Shown here piece after piece: positions 45,584-55,553 of a stretch of DNA of 64,000 nt. This stretch comes from Planctomycetaceae bacterium. GTDB lineage: Bacteria > Planctomycetota > Planctomycetia > Pirellulales > Pirellulaceae. How positions within the stretch are numbered: position 1 is the stretch's first letter; each line of letters begins with the position of its first letter. A program made the position numbers and the translations under genes. The stretch lies in contig RECD01000140.1 in the NCBI GenBank assembly GCA_007694185.1, positions 40,171 through 104,170 on the forward strand, given 5' to 3'. The notes beneath the pieces are model-generated. The model was not told the origin of the DNA. It searched no databases and worked only from the letters and a program-made list of their open reading frames with translations.

Positions 45584-47068
45584 ATGTCCACGTCTGAAGC
45601 CGCCGACACTGCTGCCCCCGAGGAAACCCCTCTTCAGTTAGAAGTGACTTATCAAAGTCCGGAGGCTTGCTTGCGGGAGGTGCTCGTAACGATCCCGCGG
45701 GGCGAAATCGAGCGGTACCTCAAGAAGGCCTACGACGATCTGGTACCCGAAGCCCAGGTGCCCGGATTCCGGGCCGGTCGGGCTCCCCGCAAACTGGTTG
45801 AAAAGCAATTCAAGGAACGGGTTGTCGAGCAGGTGAAGGGTGCTCTGGTGATGGACAGTCTGTCCCGAGTCACCGAAACACAGCCTTTCTCTGCGATCAG
45901 TGAGCCGAACTTCGACTTCAATGCGGTCGTCCTGCCGGACGAGGGTGATTTCGTTTTCCAATTTTCCGTCGAAGTCCGGCCCGAGTTCCCGACGCCGCAG
46001 TGGAAGGGGTTGAGGCTGACCCGCCCGGTGGAAGAAACGTCCGCGGAGGATGTTGACGAAGCGATCCGTCGGGTCTTGGCACGGTACGGTGAAGTCGATG
46101 CGGTGGACGGCCCGGCTGCCAAGGACGATCAACTGTTGCTGTCGGCCGTTTTTGAAGCAGACGGACGGGTGTTGTCTGAATTGGAGGAAATGCAAACGCC
46201 TTTGACGGACCGTTTGAGCTTCTCGGATGGGGTTTGTGCGAACTTTGGCGAAGTGCTGACCGGCGCCACCGAAGGGGAAACTCGCCAAGCGAAGGTGTTG
46301 ATCTCCGCGAATGCCGATGACGAGGATTTCCGCGGCAAAGAGGTGGATGCCGTGTTCCGCGTGATCGAAGTCCAGCGGCAGCTCCTGCCGAAACTCACCC
46401 CTTCGCTGTTGCAAGAGCTGGGTGATTTCGATTCGGAAGAGGAGCTCCGCGAGTTCATTCAACAGAGCCTGCAACGTCAGGTGGAGTACCGCCAACAACA
46501 AGCGGTGCGTCAGGCCGTTGTGGAACTGCTGGCCGGGTCCGCCAACTTCGAATTGCCGCCCGATTTGGTCCGTCGGCAGACGGCCCGCGAATTGCAACGG
46601 AAGGTGCTGGAACTGCGTCGCAACGGGTTTTCGGAGGACGACATCCGCAAGATTGTGAACGCCAGTCGCCAAAACGCCCAGGCGTCGACCGAATTGTCGC
46701 TCCGGGAGCACTTTATCCTCGAGCAGATCGCCGAAGAGTTAAAGATCGACGCGGACCCCGCAGATTACGACGCGGAATTGGAACTGATCGCTCGCCAGAG
46801 CGACGAGCCCGTTCGGCGGGTTCGGGCTCGACTGGAAAAGTCGGGCCAGATGGATGCTTTGCGGAACCAGATCATCGAGCGAAAGGTGCTCGAAGTGATC
46901 GTTGCAGAGGCTCAGATCACGGATTCTCCGGTGGAGAAGAAAGAAGCCGACTCGGCGGAGTTCGCGGTTTATCACAGCGTCTTGGGGACGAAGGACGCCC
47001 CCGCGATCCCTCAGGCGATGCACGATGACGCGCCCGGGGATCAATCCAAGACCGACCAAGCCCGCTAG
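45584..47068 (+). CDS. tig: Trigger factor chaperone
   Basis: Trigger factor binds the ribosome near the exit tunnel and shields nascent chains. The ATG at 45584 (MSTSEAADTAAPEE) gives 494 residues; in-frame starts further upstream would run through the tRNA gene and are rejected. The N-terminal domain keeps the ribosome-docking signature as VPGFRAGRAPRKLVEKQF. The middle domain sits where the FKBP-type PPIase belongs but shows no clear FKBP active-site pattern such as the IPGFE segment. The C-terminal helical arms (SEEELREFIQQSLQRQVEYR onward) are normal. It follows tRNA-Gly in the same direction. clpP and clpX, which often follow tig, are absent here. Confidence 0.93.
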   Translation: MSTSEAADTAAPEETPLQLEVTYQSPEACLREVLVTIPRGEIERYLKKAYDDLVPEAQVPGFRAGRAPRKLVEKQFKERVVEQVKGALVMDSLSRVTETQPFSAISEPNFDFNAVVLPDEGDFVFQFSVEVRPEFPTPQWKGLRLTRPVEETSAEDVDEAIRRVLARYGEVDAVDGPAAKDDQLLLSAVFEADGRVLSELEEMQTPLTDRLSFSDGVCANFGEVLTGATEGETRQAKVLISANADDEDFRGKEVDAVFRVIEVQRQLLPKLTPSLLQELGDFDSEEELREFIQQSLQRQVEYRQQQAVRQAVVELLAGSANFELPPDLVRRQTARELQRKVLELRRNGFSEDDIRKIVNASRQNAQASTELSLREHFILEQIAEELKIDADPADYDAELELIARQSDEPVRRVRARLEKSGQMDALRNQIIERKVLEVIVAEAQITDSPVEKKEADSAEFAVYHSVLGTKDAPAIPQAMHDDAPGDQSKTDQAR

Positions 47069-47242
47069 TCGGCGCGGGTAACTAGGTGGCGACGTTTTCC
47101 ACAACCATCGCCACGACCGTACCGCAGTGCCCACTTTCGTGCCCCTTTTTCGGCTTCAGGGGTTTCGCCGTCGGATGGGCTTTGCATACTGTAACCGGTC
47201 CTCTGGAGCTTTGTTTCTGGTCCTTCAAGTCGCGATTCGGAT

Positions 47243-48556
47243 ATGCCCCGATCCTCCGATGTGGTCGTTACCGGAGTTGGCCCGGTCACCGCCGTCGGGA
47301 TCGGCGCCGAATCCTACTGGCAATCATTAAGCCGGTCGTTGACCGCGATCGGTTCGCTGGAGCGACGTACGGATGATGGGCCGAAACCGGCCCCCGATTG
47401 GCGGTCCTTGCCGCTGCCCGGTGCTTGGCTGGGAGCGCCCATTGTCGATTTCGTCGGCGAGGATTTTGTCCGCCCCCGCAAGGCGCTCAAAGTGATGTCG
47501 CGGGAACTACAAACCGCATTCGCCGCTTCTTCGTTGGCGATGGACGAATGCGGTTTGGGTGAGCGGGTCCGTCAAGGCGACCTGGCACCCGACCGGGTGG
47601 CGACCGTCTTTGGCAGCGAAATGCTGTATGGCCCGAGTTCAGAACTTCATGACGCGATGGAAAAGTCTCGCGATGAGCGTGGCGAGTATCAACTGAATCG
47701 TTTTGGCGATGCGGCGATGCGAAACATCATGCCGTTGTGGATGCTTAAGTATCTTCCCAACATGCCCGCTTGCCACGTCGGAATCTCGATCGGGGCCTTA
47801 GGGGCCAACAACACGATTCTCGCCGGCGACGTTTCGATCACCTCGGCCTTGATCGAGGCGGTATCGGTCTTGCGACGCGGGATTGCCGATGTGGTGATTT
47901 GTGGCGGTTCGGGCACGATGATCGATTCAACGCGGTTGGTCTACCGCGGCGATTTTCCGGTTCCCGAGGTCGTCGATCCGTTGGAGAATTCCTGTTGCCC
48001 TCACGCCACGGAAGCCGTCGGTGTCGTTGGGGGTGAGGCTGCCGGGGCGATGGTCCTTGAGTTCGCGAGCGCGGCGGAACGACGGGGAGTCAAGCCGCTC
48101 GCCGTGATCGCCGCAGGGGTGTCTCGATTTTTTGCCCCACACAGCGGCCAGCGGGGATCGGAAGCGGCGATCGCCAACGCCATCACCGGCGCACTCGACC
48201 AAGCGGGTTTGACGCCCGAGGCGATCGGGTTGGTGGTTTCCCACGGGATGGGCGATCCTCTGCGTGATGCGGCGGAACGCCAGGCCCTCGAACGAACGGT
48301 TCCCGCCGCACCCCTCGTGATGCCGATCGCGTCGATCGGGCATTGCGGCGCTGGAACGGCAGCGATCCACCTGATCACGGGTGTCCTGGCCCTGACCCAC
48401 CGCCAGGTGCCGCCATCGCAATTTCGCGGAACCGCTCCCAAAGGCTGGGAATCTCGATTCCGCTCAACCCCGACGCCGCTCACGAAGGATGCCGTCCTGG
48501 TTCTAGCCCATACCAGTCAGGGTGTGGCGAATGCCGTGGTGTTGCGATCGGCCTAG
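47243..48556 (+). CDS. Beta-ketoacyl synthase-like protein (FabF fold) with Asp at the catalytic Cys position
   Basis: This is a thiolase-fold ketosynthase of 437 residues. The block [20 protein letters not shown] aligns without gaps to the FabF block IPNMAAGHVSIQLGAKGPNS. The nucleophile elbow that follows, TACAS in FabF, reads AGDVS, so the Cys is Asp196 (bases 47828-47830). The two active-site histidines remain: H334 in [13 protein letters not shown] and H367 in [11 protein letters not shown]. Cys177 is near the motif but aligns with the FabF Gly before HVSI, so it is not the nucleophile. Such a protein could be a chain-length-factor-like partner or a decarboxylase rather than a condensing enzyme. 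No acyl carrier protein or partner ketosynthase is adjacent. Its stop overlaps that of the convergent kinase gene. Confidence 0.88.
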   Translation: MPRSSDVVVTGVGPVTAVGIGAESYWQSLSRSLTAIGSLERRTDDGPKPAPDWRSLPLPGAWLGAPIVDFVGEDFVRPRKALKVMSRELQTAFAASSLAMDECGLGERVRQGDLAPDRVATVFGSEMLYGPSSELHDAMEKSRDERGEYQLNRFGDAAMRNIMPLWMLKYLPNMPACHVGISIGALGANNTILAGDVSITSALIEAVSVLRRGIADVVICGGSGTMIDSTRLVYRGDFPVPEVVDPLENSCCPHATEAVGVVGGEAAGAMVLEFASAAERRGVKPLAVIAAGVSRFFAPHSGQRGSEAAIANAITGALDQAGLTPEAIGLVVSHGMGDPLRDAAERQALERTVPAAPLVMPIASIGHCGAGTAAIHLITGVLALTHRQVPPSQFRGTAPKGWESRFRSTPTPLTKDAVLVLAHTSQGVANAVVLRSA

Positions 48557-49548
48557 CGGATGCCCGCGATCAATTCCTGCACCTCTTGCGGACGGAACTT
48601 AGTTTCCAGTCGGGCTCCCATCTGGGCGACCACCCGGGCCGCGGCGTGCGACGCGAGATGGCCGGCTTGGTGCCATGACATGCCGGACGTGATCCCATAC
48701 AGCATCGCTCCGGCATACATGTCGCCGGCGCCGGTCGTGTCGATCGCGTCGACCGCGACCCCTTCGATCGGAATCGTTTCCCCGCCGTGCATCAGGATGG
48801 AACCTTTCGATCCGAGCGTCAGCGCGACATTTTCGGCGTGCTCGTGAATCATCGCGGCGCAGGCGACCGGGTCCTGGCTACCCGTCAAGCTCTTCGCCTC
48901 TTCCTCGTTGCAGAAAAACAGGTCGACCGGGCCGGTGATCAGTTCCCAAATCTCCTCCCGATGCAGGTCGATCAAGAACGGGTCCGAGGCGCTGAAGGCG
49001 ACTTTCACACCTCGGCTTTTGGCGACGGCCATCGCGCGATAGGCGGCGGCGCGGGTCGATTCGCCGGTGAGCAAATAACCTTCGACATAGACGTATTTCG
49101 ACTGCGCGATCATCTGTTCGTCGATGTCGGCGGCTGACAGGCTGATCGACACGGCCAGGTTCGTCAGCATCGTCCGTTGGGCATCGGGGGTGATCAGCAC
49201 CGCGCAGGTGCCCGTTTGGCCCGTGGCCACCTGGGCGACCCGGTAGTCGATCCCCAGGCTCATCAGTTCATCCAAAAACAGCCGTCCGACCTCGTCATCG
49301 GCAACCTTTCCGGCGAAGGCGGCCGTGCCGCCCAATTCGGCCAAGCCGACAACCGTGTTGGCCGCGGAGCCGCCCGCCGAACGGTGCAACGGGATGCCAT
49401 CCAGCTGCGTCAGAACTCGTTGTTGTGACTCGTCGTCCACCAGCGTCATGATCCCCTTGTCGAGCCCAAGTTGCTCCACAAAGGCGTCACTGACCCTCGC
49501 CTGAACATCGACCAAAGCGTTGCCGACACCATAAACGTCATAACCCAT
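48553..49548 (-). CDS. PfkB-family sugar/nucleoside kinase (adenosine kinase-like)
   Basis: This PfkB (ribokinase) family kinase phosphorylates a hydroxyl of a sugar or nucleoside with ATP. The ATG at 49548 ([16 protein letters not shown]) gives 331 residues; the longer in-frame extension is not conserved-looking. Signature 1 is [16 protein letters not shown]. Signature 2, with the catalytic base, is [16 protein letters not shown] near the C-terminus, and [12 protein letters not shown] is typical of the adenosine-kinase-like branch. The exact substrate cannot be set from sequence. It lies about 90 bases downstream of the DUF1501 gene and may be cotranscribed with it. Its TAG shares a CTAG palindrome with the ketosynthase stop. 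Confidence 0.9.
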   Translation of the reverse strand: MGYDVYGVGNALVDVQARVSDAFVEQLGLDKGIMTLVDDESQQRVLTQLDGIPLHRSAGGSAANTVVGLAELGGTAAFAGKVADDEVGRLFLDELMSLGIDYRVAQVATGQTGTCAVLITPDAQRTMLTNLAVSISLSAADIDEQMIAQSKYVYVEGYLLTGESTRAAAYRAMAVAKSRGVKVAFSASDPFLIDLHREEIWELITGPVDLFFCNEEEAKSLTGSQDPVACAAMIHEHAENVALTLGSKGSILMHGGETIPIEGVAVDAIDTTGAGDMYAGAMLYGITSGMSWHQAGHLASHAAARVVAQMGARLETKFRPQEVQELIAGIR

Positions 49549-49636
49549 GAAGGGATCTCGAGCGGAAAGGAAGGGGGCGAAACGGGAACCCGACGAGGCC
49601 GTGTGGTCGCCGGGAAGAAAGCGGGGAAGCCACGGA

Positions 49637-51094
49637 TCAGGCGAAGAGCTCTTGAACCGGCCGCCCCTTCGCATCCTGAGTGACGTAAAACGGCCGTCCC
49701 TCGATGTCGAATCCGGTCGCGGGGCTGATCCCCAATGCCGTCAAGATGGTGGCGTGCAGGTCGGTGATGGACACCGGGTTTTCGACCGCGATCAGGGGGC
49801 GTTGATCCGCGGTCTTGCCATAGACAAAGCCTCGTTTCATTCCCCCTCCGAACATCACCACGCTGGTCCCGCCGGTGAAGTGGCGATGCAGCCCGTAATG
49901 TTTCATCTCGGTGACGTTGTCGACTTTTGCCGTCGCCTGGTCGACCGCGGTCGAACCGGGAACGCCTTCGATCAGTGCGTCTCGGCTAAACTCCGACGCG
50001 ATGATGACCAGCGTACGATCGAGCAGGCCACGGGATTCCAAATCGAGTATCAAGCGAGCGATCGGCTGATCGATTTCTCGGTGCATCCGAGCGACGGTCT
50101 GGTGTCCGTCGGCATGTGTGTCCCAGTGCAGGAAGGGGACGTACTCCGTGGTGACCTCAACGAACCTGGCCCCGGCTTCGACCAGCCGACGGGCTAATAA
50201 GCAGCCGCGTCCGAAGTGGCTGACGTCGTAGGCCTGGCGGCTCGTTTCCGGTTCCAGCCCGATATCGAATGCCTGACGATCTTCGGAACTGAGCAGGCGG
50301 TAGGCGTTGTCCATCGCCCGCAGCATCGAATCCCGCTGGTACTCGCTCAACCGGTTGCGGTTGGGGCTTTCGTCGATCAGCCGACGGAACAACCGGTCGC
50401 GGTTGACGAACCGATCCTGGGTCATCGAACCAGGTGGGCGAACGGACCGAGCCGCTTCTTCGGGAAATGGCAGATTCATCGGCCCGTACTCGCTGCCAAA
50501 AAAACCGGCGGTCGTGAATGCCTTCAGCTCTTCGCTTTCGCCGACGCCTTCCAACCGTTGGCCGATGTTGATGAAGGCCGGCATCACCGGGTTTCGTGGC
50601 CCCAACACTTTGGCGGCCCATGATCCCAGGTGGGGGCAGGCGACCGTCTGCGGCGGTACGTATCCGGTGTGCCAGTGGTATTGATGGCGAGAGTGCAGGA
50701 TGCTGCCCAAATCGGCCTGCACGGCCGAGCGGATCAGGGTGGCACGGTCCATCACCTGAGCGATCTGTTCCAACCCCTGGCAGATCTCCAAGCCGCTGAC
50801 CGCAGTCGGGATCGAGGGGAAGGTGCTGAGCATCTCCTCGACCGGCAAGCCTGCTCGAAAAGGCACGTGATGTTTGGGGTCGAACGTGTCCGGGGCGGCC
50901 ATGCCGCCCCCCATCCATAGCAGGATGCAGGCGTCGGCGGTGGCCGGCGGATGCTCGACCGCCATCGCTTCCTCGCCCCGCAGTTCCCGCGGCCCCGAGC
51001 AACCCCAAGCTGCCAACGCGGCAGCTGACAACCGTTTGACGAAGTCCCGACGAACGATCACTTCGGGGGCGGCGGGGTCGATTTCAAAGGGCAT
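49637..51094 (-). CDS. DUF1501 protein with Tat signal
   Basis: This is a planctomycete-typical DUF1501 protein, distantly related to sulfatase/alkaline-phosphatase-fold enzymes. From the ATG at 51094 ([12 protein letters not shown]) it has 485 residues. The twin-arginine signal [17 protein letters not shown] lies at about residues 15-31, so export in folded form is likely. Visible family blocks are [45 protein letters not shown] and [10 protein letters not shown]. The function of DUF1501 is not established. In planctomycetes these genes regularly pair with DUF1549/DUF1553 cytochrome genes, as here (240 bases upstream), so the two products probably act together. Confidence 0.92.
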   Translation of the reverse strand: MPFEIDPAAPEVIVRRDFVKRLSAAALAAWGCSGPRELRGEEAMAVEHPPATADACILLWMGGGMAAPDTFDPKHHVPFRAGLPVEEMLSTFPSIPTAVSGLEICQGLEQIAQVMDRATLIRSAVQADLGSILHSRHQYHWHTGYVPPQTVACPHLGSWAAKVLGPRNPVMPAFINIGQRLEGVGESEELKAFTTAGFFGSEYGPMNLPFPEEAARSVRPPGSMTQDRFVNRDRLFRRLIDESPNRNRLSEYQRDSMLRAMDNAYRLLSSEDRQAFDIGLEPETSRQAYDVSHFGRGCLLARRLVEAGARFVEVTTEYVPFLHWDTHADGHQTVARMHREIDQPIARLILDLESRGLLDRTLVIIASEFSRDALIEGVPGSTAVDQATAKVDNVTEMKHYGLHRHFTGGTSVVMFGGGMKRGFVYGKTADQRPLIAVENPVSITDLHATILTALGISPATGFDIEGRPFYVTQDAKGRPVQELFA

Positions 51095-51333
51095 GAGAGG
51101 CGGTCCGGCGATGGGAAAGAAGGTCCTTTCATTGTACCCCGATCCCGGCAGCGGGTCAGGTCCGGCTCGGCCTGCGGTCCGTCGGATGACCGGGTGGCCG
51201 GTGTAGCGGCGCCGCGGGCATGATCCATCAAGCATCAGGCAGCTATCGCGGGCCGAATTCATCGGGACCGACGCAGGCGGCGCAAGGGCAAGCCAGTGGA
51301 CCGACCACGGGGGGAACATCTGCCGCTAGCTAG

Positions 51334-53775
51334 CTAGCGGATCAGCAAAAACTCTGGGGTCATGAAGACCGCCCACAGGAAATCCTCGAGACCTTGTTCG
51401 GTCAGTTGGTCGCCGAGAAACTCGTCGGCCGCTTCCAGTTCTCCCGCTTCTGCCGAACGGCCCAGCACGAACTGAAAAACGTGTTGGACCAGGTCTGCCC
51501 GCTGTGGCCAATCGCGATCAATCAGTCGCTGAGCCCCGCGACGGAGGGCCATCGCCAGGGTTTCGCCGTTGGACAGGTCGATCGCTTCCAGGGTCGTCCA
51601 GTCCGCAGGACGCATCGATACGATCTGGTCCCGCAGCGGCCGACCGAGCGACTTCATGAAGAAATCATTCTTCATCAGCGAGGCTCGAACCATCGGCACG
51701 TTGCCGCTGGTCGCTTGCGCCAATCGCGGCGCGGCATGGGTTTCGATCGCGTGCTGCCAGACCTCCAAACCCGGGATGACGACGGCCGGTTTCCAAGGCC
51801 CCGGGATCGGGCCCAATCGTCCCTCTCGCCCGTTCGGCACGCGGGGGTTGAACTCCCAAGAGGAGTCCGTCGCGATCAAGACTTCGGCACCCGATTCCAT
51901 GACCAGCCGCGCTTCGCAAAACAAACCGGCGGGATTGGGATTTTTACCCCCGTTCGATCCGATGATGACGAATTCGTTCTTGCCCTTTCGCAGCAAGGGG
52001 TGCAGTGCGATCGCTTGCGGTTGCTCCCAATCGTCGCCGCCGATCACCTCGCGACCGTTGACGTACAACCGAAAGACGTTGTCGCAACTGATCACCGCCC
52101 CGCCACGGGCGACCGGCCCGTCGAGTTCGAAAACTTTACGAAAGGCCAGCGTTTCGCCCGCCTCGGGATGTTGGCCGTCAGCCGCCGAATCGCCCCAAAT
52201 CCATTCCGCCGTCAACGGGCGATCGGCTGCGGGGACTTCATTCAAGACCGCGCGAATTATCGGCGCGTCCATCGTTAGCGGCCCCGCACCGGTGACCTGC
52301 CAAACCGCGTCCATGAATTGCTCGGCGGTCAGCCGCCGCGCTAACGGGCCGCGGAAAACGTAATCGCCCACCGGTTCCGATTCCTCGACCAAACTTTGGG
52401 ACTGGTAGCTATGGGAGGTAACGATCAGACGCAGAACCGCCTTCAAGTCGTAGTCGTGTTCGGTGAGGTAGGCCGCCAGGAAGTCGAGCAGATCCGTGTT
52501 CCACGGTTCGGACTGCATCGCGTCCAGGGGATGTACCACGCCGTGTCCCATGAGCCGATACCAGAGTCGGTTGACGATCGTCCGGGAAAATCGGCCGTTG
52601 TCGGGATGGGTCAGCAGCCCTGCCAACTGACGCAGGCGTTCGTCCCTTACGGCTGCCGGGTCGACTTGCCCCAGCTCGGGGAACAACCAGGCCGCCTGTG
52701 CCTGCTTGCCGATCGGTTTATCGCAGCGATGGATCTCCAACGGCCGTTCGGAGTAAACGGCAGCCAAGCCGAAGGCTTCGTCCAGTGTCCAGCGGTCGAT
52801 GAAGCTGTCGTGACACGAAGCGCACTTCAAATTGATTCCCAGGAACGATTGCGCGACGCTTTGAGCGAACTGGATCTCGACCGTCTGCCCGGCGCTGACC
52901 TCGCCCCGCCAGCGAATCCCATCGATGTAACCCCGGCTGGCAGCCGTCGGCGGCGCGATCAGGTCTCGCGCCAACTCGTCGAACGGCTGGTTGGTCACCA
53001 ACGCTTCGTACAACCATCCGCTGATCTGGCTGCGGCCGCCGGTGATGAATCCCGTGCCGCTGTAGTCGTTGCGGAGCAGATCGTTGAAGAAGGTCAGCCA
53101 ATGGTCGGCGTAGCCGATCGAATCGCCCAACAGGTGATCGATCATTCGCTCACGCTTGTCGGGCGAAGTGTCCGCCAAAAACGCCCGCAACGTCTCCGGT
53201 TCGGGTAACAGCCCGACCAGATCGAGCGAAACGCGGCGGAGGAATGCCGCGTCATCCAGCCCCGCGGGGCGCTCGATCCCACGTTCCTGAAAATACGCGT
53301 CCACGATCCGATCGACCGGATTTTCGCGGCCCTCTACCGCAGGCGGCAGCTCGGGACGCCGCGGCAACAAGGGAGGTTCGTAGGTGGCGCCGGCAAAGCT
53401 GAAGCCAGCTTCCCACGGCAGACCCGCGGCGACCCAGCGCTGCAAGGTTTCCCGTTCCGCGACACTGACCCGGGGGTTGTCCGCCGGTGGCATCTGAGCA
53501 TCGGCGTCCTCCGACAGGATCAGGTCGATCAGGTGAGATTCGCTCGGCTGCCCGACCTCCACGTACCCCGACTGCACGATCAGCTCGCGGGTATTGATCG
53601 AAAAACTTCCTTTCGCTTCCCGTCCCCCGTGGCAACCGACACAGTGCTGGCGAAGGATCGGGACGATTTCATGGGCGAAGTCGATGCCTTGTGCCAACGC
53701 CCGGATGGGCGTTCCTACAGCGACGGCGAAGAACAGCAGGACGAGTCCCCACGGGATCGGTCGAGAAGCGAACAT
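51334..53775 (-). CDS. Planctomycete cytochrome c-domain protein: PSCyt1-DUF1549-DUF1553
   Basis: The ATG at 53775 (MFASRPIPWGLVLLFFAVAV) gives 813 residues with a signal peptide ending near ALAQG. The PSCyt1 domain has the haem motif CVGCH at residues 45-49 and the later methionine-containing block AQMPPADNP. The DUF1549 core (DAAFLRRVSLDLVGLLPEPE) includes a second CASCH motif at 318-322. DUF1553 follows (RTIVNRLWYRLMGHGVV to the C-terminal EFLLIR). An inserted beta-sandwich-like segment (about residues 555-670, with FRLYVNGREVIGGDDW) splits DUF1553 and resembles a carbohydrate-binding or galactose-binding-like fold. The role is probably redox-linked degradation of a polymer at the cell surface; this is inference from the pairing with DUF1501. 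Confidence 0.92.
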   Translation of the reverse strand: MFASRPIPWGLVLLFFAVAVGTPIRALAQGIDFAHEIVPILRQHCVGCHGGREAKGSFSINTRELIVQSGYVEVGQPSESHLIDLILSEDADAQMPPADNPRVSVAERETLQRWVAAGLPWEAGFSFAGATYEPPLLPRRPELPPAVEGRENPVDRIVDAYFQERGIERPAGLDDAAFLRRVSLDLVGLLPEPETLRAFLADTSPDKRERMIDHLLGDSIGYADHWLTFFNDLLRNDYSGTGFITGGRSQISGWLYEALVTNQPFDELARDLIAPPTAASRGYIDGIRWRGEVSAGQTVEIQFAQSVAQSFLGINLKCASCHDSFIDRWTLDEAFGLAAVYSERPLEIHRCDKPIGKQAQAAWLFPELGQVDPAAVRDERLRQLAGLLTHPDNGRFSRTIVNRLWYRLMGHGVVHPLDAMQSEPWNTDLLDFLAAYLTEHDYDLKAVLRLIVTSHSYQSQSLVEESEPVGDYVFRGPLARRLTAEQFMDAVWQVTGAGPLTMDAPIIRAVLNEVPAADRPLTAEWIWGDSAADGQHPEAGETLAFRKVFELDGPVARGGAVISCDNVFRLYVNGREVIGGDDWEQPQAIALHPLLRKGKNEFVIIGSNGGKNPNPAGLFCEARLVMESGAEVLIATDSSWEFNPRVPNGREGRLGPIPGPWKPAVVIPGLEVWQHAIETHAAPRLAQATSGNVPMVRASLMKNDFFMKSLGRPLRDQIVSMRPADWTTLEAIDLSNGETLAMALRRGAQRLIDRDWPQRADLVQHVFQFVLGRSAEAGELEAADEFLGDQLTEQGLEDFLWAVFMTPEFLLIR

Positions 53776-53922
53776 GCGGTTTGGTTTGGCGAGGGGTTCG
53801 GCGAGGGGTAAGGCGCGGAGCGAAGAGACCGGTGAGACCCTGATCGACTCACCGCACCCCATTTTATCAAGAACTGTGGGGAGACGGCGGCTCGGTCAAC
53901 CTCGCTCCGCAAGACCGATCGG

Positions 53923-54246
53923 TCATGGCGATTTGGGTGTCTCTCGACGCAGCAGGGCGAACGAAAAGATCCCCGACTGGTGCCCGTCGCTGAACGCCAG
54001 GTTGTAGGCGTAATTGCCGACCGGTCGCATCGATTCGACCCGCATCGGCTTCGCCTCTGCGGCGCTGATCACCGGCAGGACCCGCGGGGCCGCAGCGGGC
54101 TCGGGTTGGCGCTTTTTCTCGCGGCAAGTGGCACAAGGGCAAGCCTTTCGCAACTCGCTCGGTCGCCAGCAGACTTCTAGCCCGTCGTCCCACAGGATTC
54201 GAATGTCCCCATTCTCTTCTCGGTCGATGGCGGTCGGAAAGCTCAT
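53923..54246 (-). CDS. DUF971 / GBBH-like N-terminal domain protein
   Basis: The 107-residue protein matches the DUF971 family (related to the N-terminal domain of gamma-butyrobetaine hydroxylase). Blocks include IRILWDDGLEVCWRPSELRKACPC, the paired cysteines CPCATCRE, and the C-terminal NYAYNLAFSDGHQSGIFSF. The cysteines with the late His are a likely metal site. DUF971 proteins are often linked to Fe-S cluster work, but a role is not proven. Its start overlaps the stop of the upstream ligase gene in ATGA, which indicates translational coupling. Confidence 0.88.
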   Translation of the reverse strand: MSFPTAIDREENGDIRILWDDGLEVCWRPSELRKACPCATCREKKRQPEPAAAPRVLPVISAAEAKPMRVESMRPVGNYAYNLAFSDGHQSGIFSFALLRRETPKSP

Positions 54247-55553
54247 GTCGGTTTCAACTCGTGCTCACGGACCCACCTGCGGGCCTTCGCTTCGAACCGG
54301 GGTAGCGTGGCCGAGGCAACCCCGACCACGTCGATACGCAACCCCAAGTTTTCACGGAAGGCGGCGGAAAGTCGAGTGGGCAAGTCGGCGGACACGGATT
54401 GCGTATCCGTCCCTGGTTCGAGTTCGATTTCGACCCTCAGCTGGGTCATCGAATCCTCCTCCCGCTCGATCACCCGGTATTCGGCGTCACCGGCAACCCG
54501 CCGCACGATCGACTCGATGCTGCTGGGGAAAACGTTCACCCCTCGTACCACCACCATGCTGTCAGCGCGGCCGATCACCCCGCCTTCGAGAATCAGGAAG
54601 TGATCGTCTGAGGCAGTGTCACAACGCGTTCGCACCAGATCACCGGTGCGGTAGCGGATCGCCGGGGCCCCGAAACGGCCCAGTCCTGTTAGCACCAACT
54701 CGGCGAGCTCCCCGTTCGCTGCCGGACGGCCGCGGGGGTCAGCGGCATCCGATAAAAGCGTCTCGGCGATGAATTCGGATTCGGTGACGCGCAGGCCGCG
54801 GCCGTCCGGGGTGCCAACGCCCCACGCGCCCAACTCGGTCGCGCCGGCGTGGTCGATCAGTCGGGCGCCCCAAGCCGTTTCGATCCGCCCGCGAACCTCG
54901 GGAATGGAACCGCCCGGTTCCCCCGCGACGATGATGCGCGTGACGGAGCAGCCGCGAAGCCCCTTTCCCATCCGCTCCGCCACCCCGGCCAGGTGCAGTG
55001 CATAGGTCGGGGTGCAACAGAGGATGGTCGGTTCGCAGGTCCAGATCATCTGCAAGCGACTGCGGCTGTCCATGCCACCGCCTGGGATCACCATGACCCC
55101 ACGGGCGGTCAAGGCCTCGTGGGCGGTCCAGAAGCCGATGAACGGGCCGTAAGAGAAGGCCAGGAATGCCGAGTCGGCAGCGGTCACGTCCGCAGCGTCG
55201 AGGACGTATTGCCAGCACTCCAGCCACCATGCCCAGTCCTCGGCGGTGTCGAACAGTCGCAGCGGACAACCCGTCGTCCCGCTGGTTTGGTGCATCCGCA
55301 CGTACCGCTCGTGGGGCAGACCACAAATCGTTGCCGTCCCGTCCAAGCCGATCAACTCGCGTTTCTCCAACAGCGGTAACCGACGCAAGTCGTCGAGCGA
55401 TGCCAACGGCAGGTCGACACCACGGTACTTCTCACGATAAAATGGGTGGTCGGAGATGACCCGACAAAGCAGTCGGTTCAGCCGATCCAACTGGTGTTGA
55501 CGGAGTACGGCTCGGTCGGCTCGTCGCCAAGTTTCACGAGGCGTGGAACTCAT
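54243..55553 (-). CDS. Phenylacetate-CoA ligase-like AMP-forming enzyme (PaaK family)
   Basis: This is an adenylate-forming ligase of 436 residues from the ATG at 55553 (MSSTPRETWRRADRA). The nucleotide-binding loop TSGTTGCPLRL begins at residue 90. The motif YRTGDLVR and the hinge/C-terminal block GRADSMVVVRGVNVFPSSIES are PaaK-like, as is the ACT-like C-terminal end (QLRVEIELEPG). PaaK makes aryl-CoA thioesters from aromatic acids and ATP; the substrate here is open, since no phenylacetate pathway genes lie nearby. It is followed with a 4-base overlap by the DUF971 gene and is divergent from the propeller gene. Confidence 0.88.
   Translation of the reverse strand: MSSTPRETWRRADRAVLRQHQLDRLNRLLCRVISDHPFYREKYRGVDLPLASLDDLRRLPLLEKRELIGLDGTATICGLPHERYVRMHQTSGTTGCPLRLFDTAEDWAWWLECWQYVLDAADVTAADSAFLAFSYGPFIGFWTAHEALTARGVMVIPGGGMDSRSRLQMIWTCEPTILCCTPTYALHLAGVAERMGKGLRGCSVTRIIVAGEPGGSIPEVRGRIETAWGARLIDHAGATELGAWGVGTPDGRGLRVTESEFIAETLLSDAADPRGRPAANGELAELVLTGLGRFGAPAIRYRTGDLVRTRCDTASDDHFLILEGGVIGRADSMVVVRGVNVFPSSIESIVRRVAGDAEYRVIEREEDSMTQLRVEIELEPGTDTQSVSADLPTRLSAAFRENLGLRIDVVGVASATLPRFEAKARRWVREHELKPT

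Noticed and set aside
47771..47773. Cys177 as the catalytic cysteine of the ketosynthase-like protein
   Set aside because: Alignment through PNM...HVSI...GxN places Cys177 at the Gly before HVSI, 19 residues ahead of the nucleophile elbow, which holds Asp196.
49549..49674. A longer start for the PfkB kinase
   Set aside because: The extra 42 residues are Arg/Pro/Ser-rich and precede the standard kinase start [14 protein letters not shown].
54129..54144. TGGCAC sequence as a sigma-54 -24 element
   Set aside because: There is no GC at the required -12 spacing, and the site lies within the DUF971 coding sequence.
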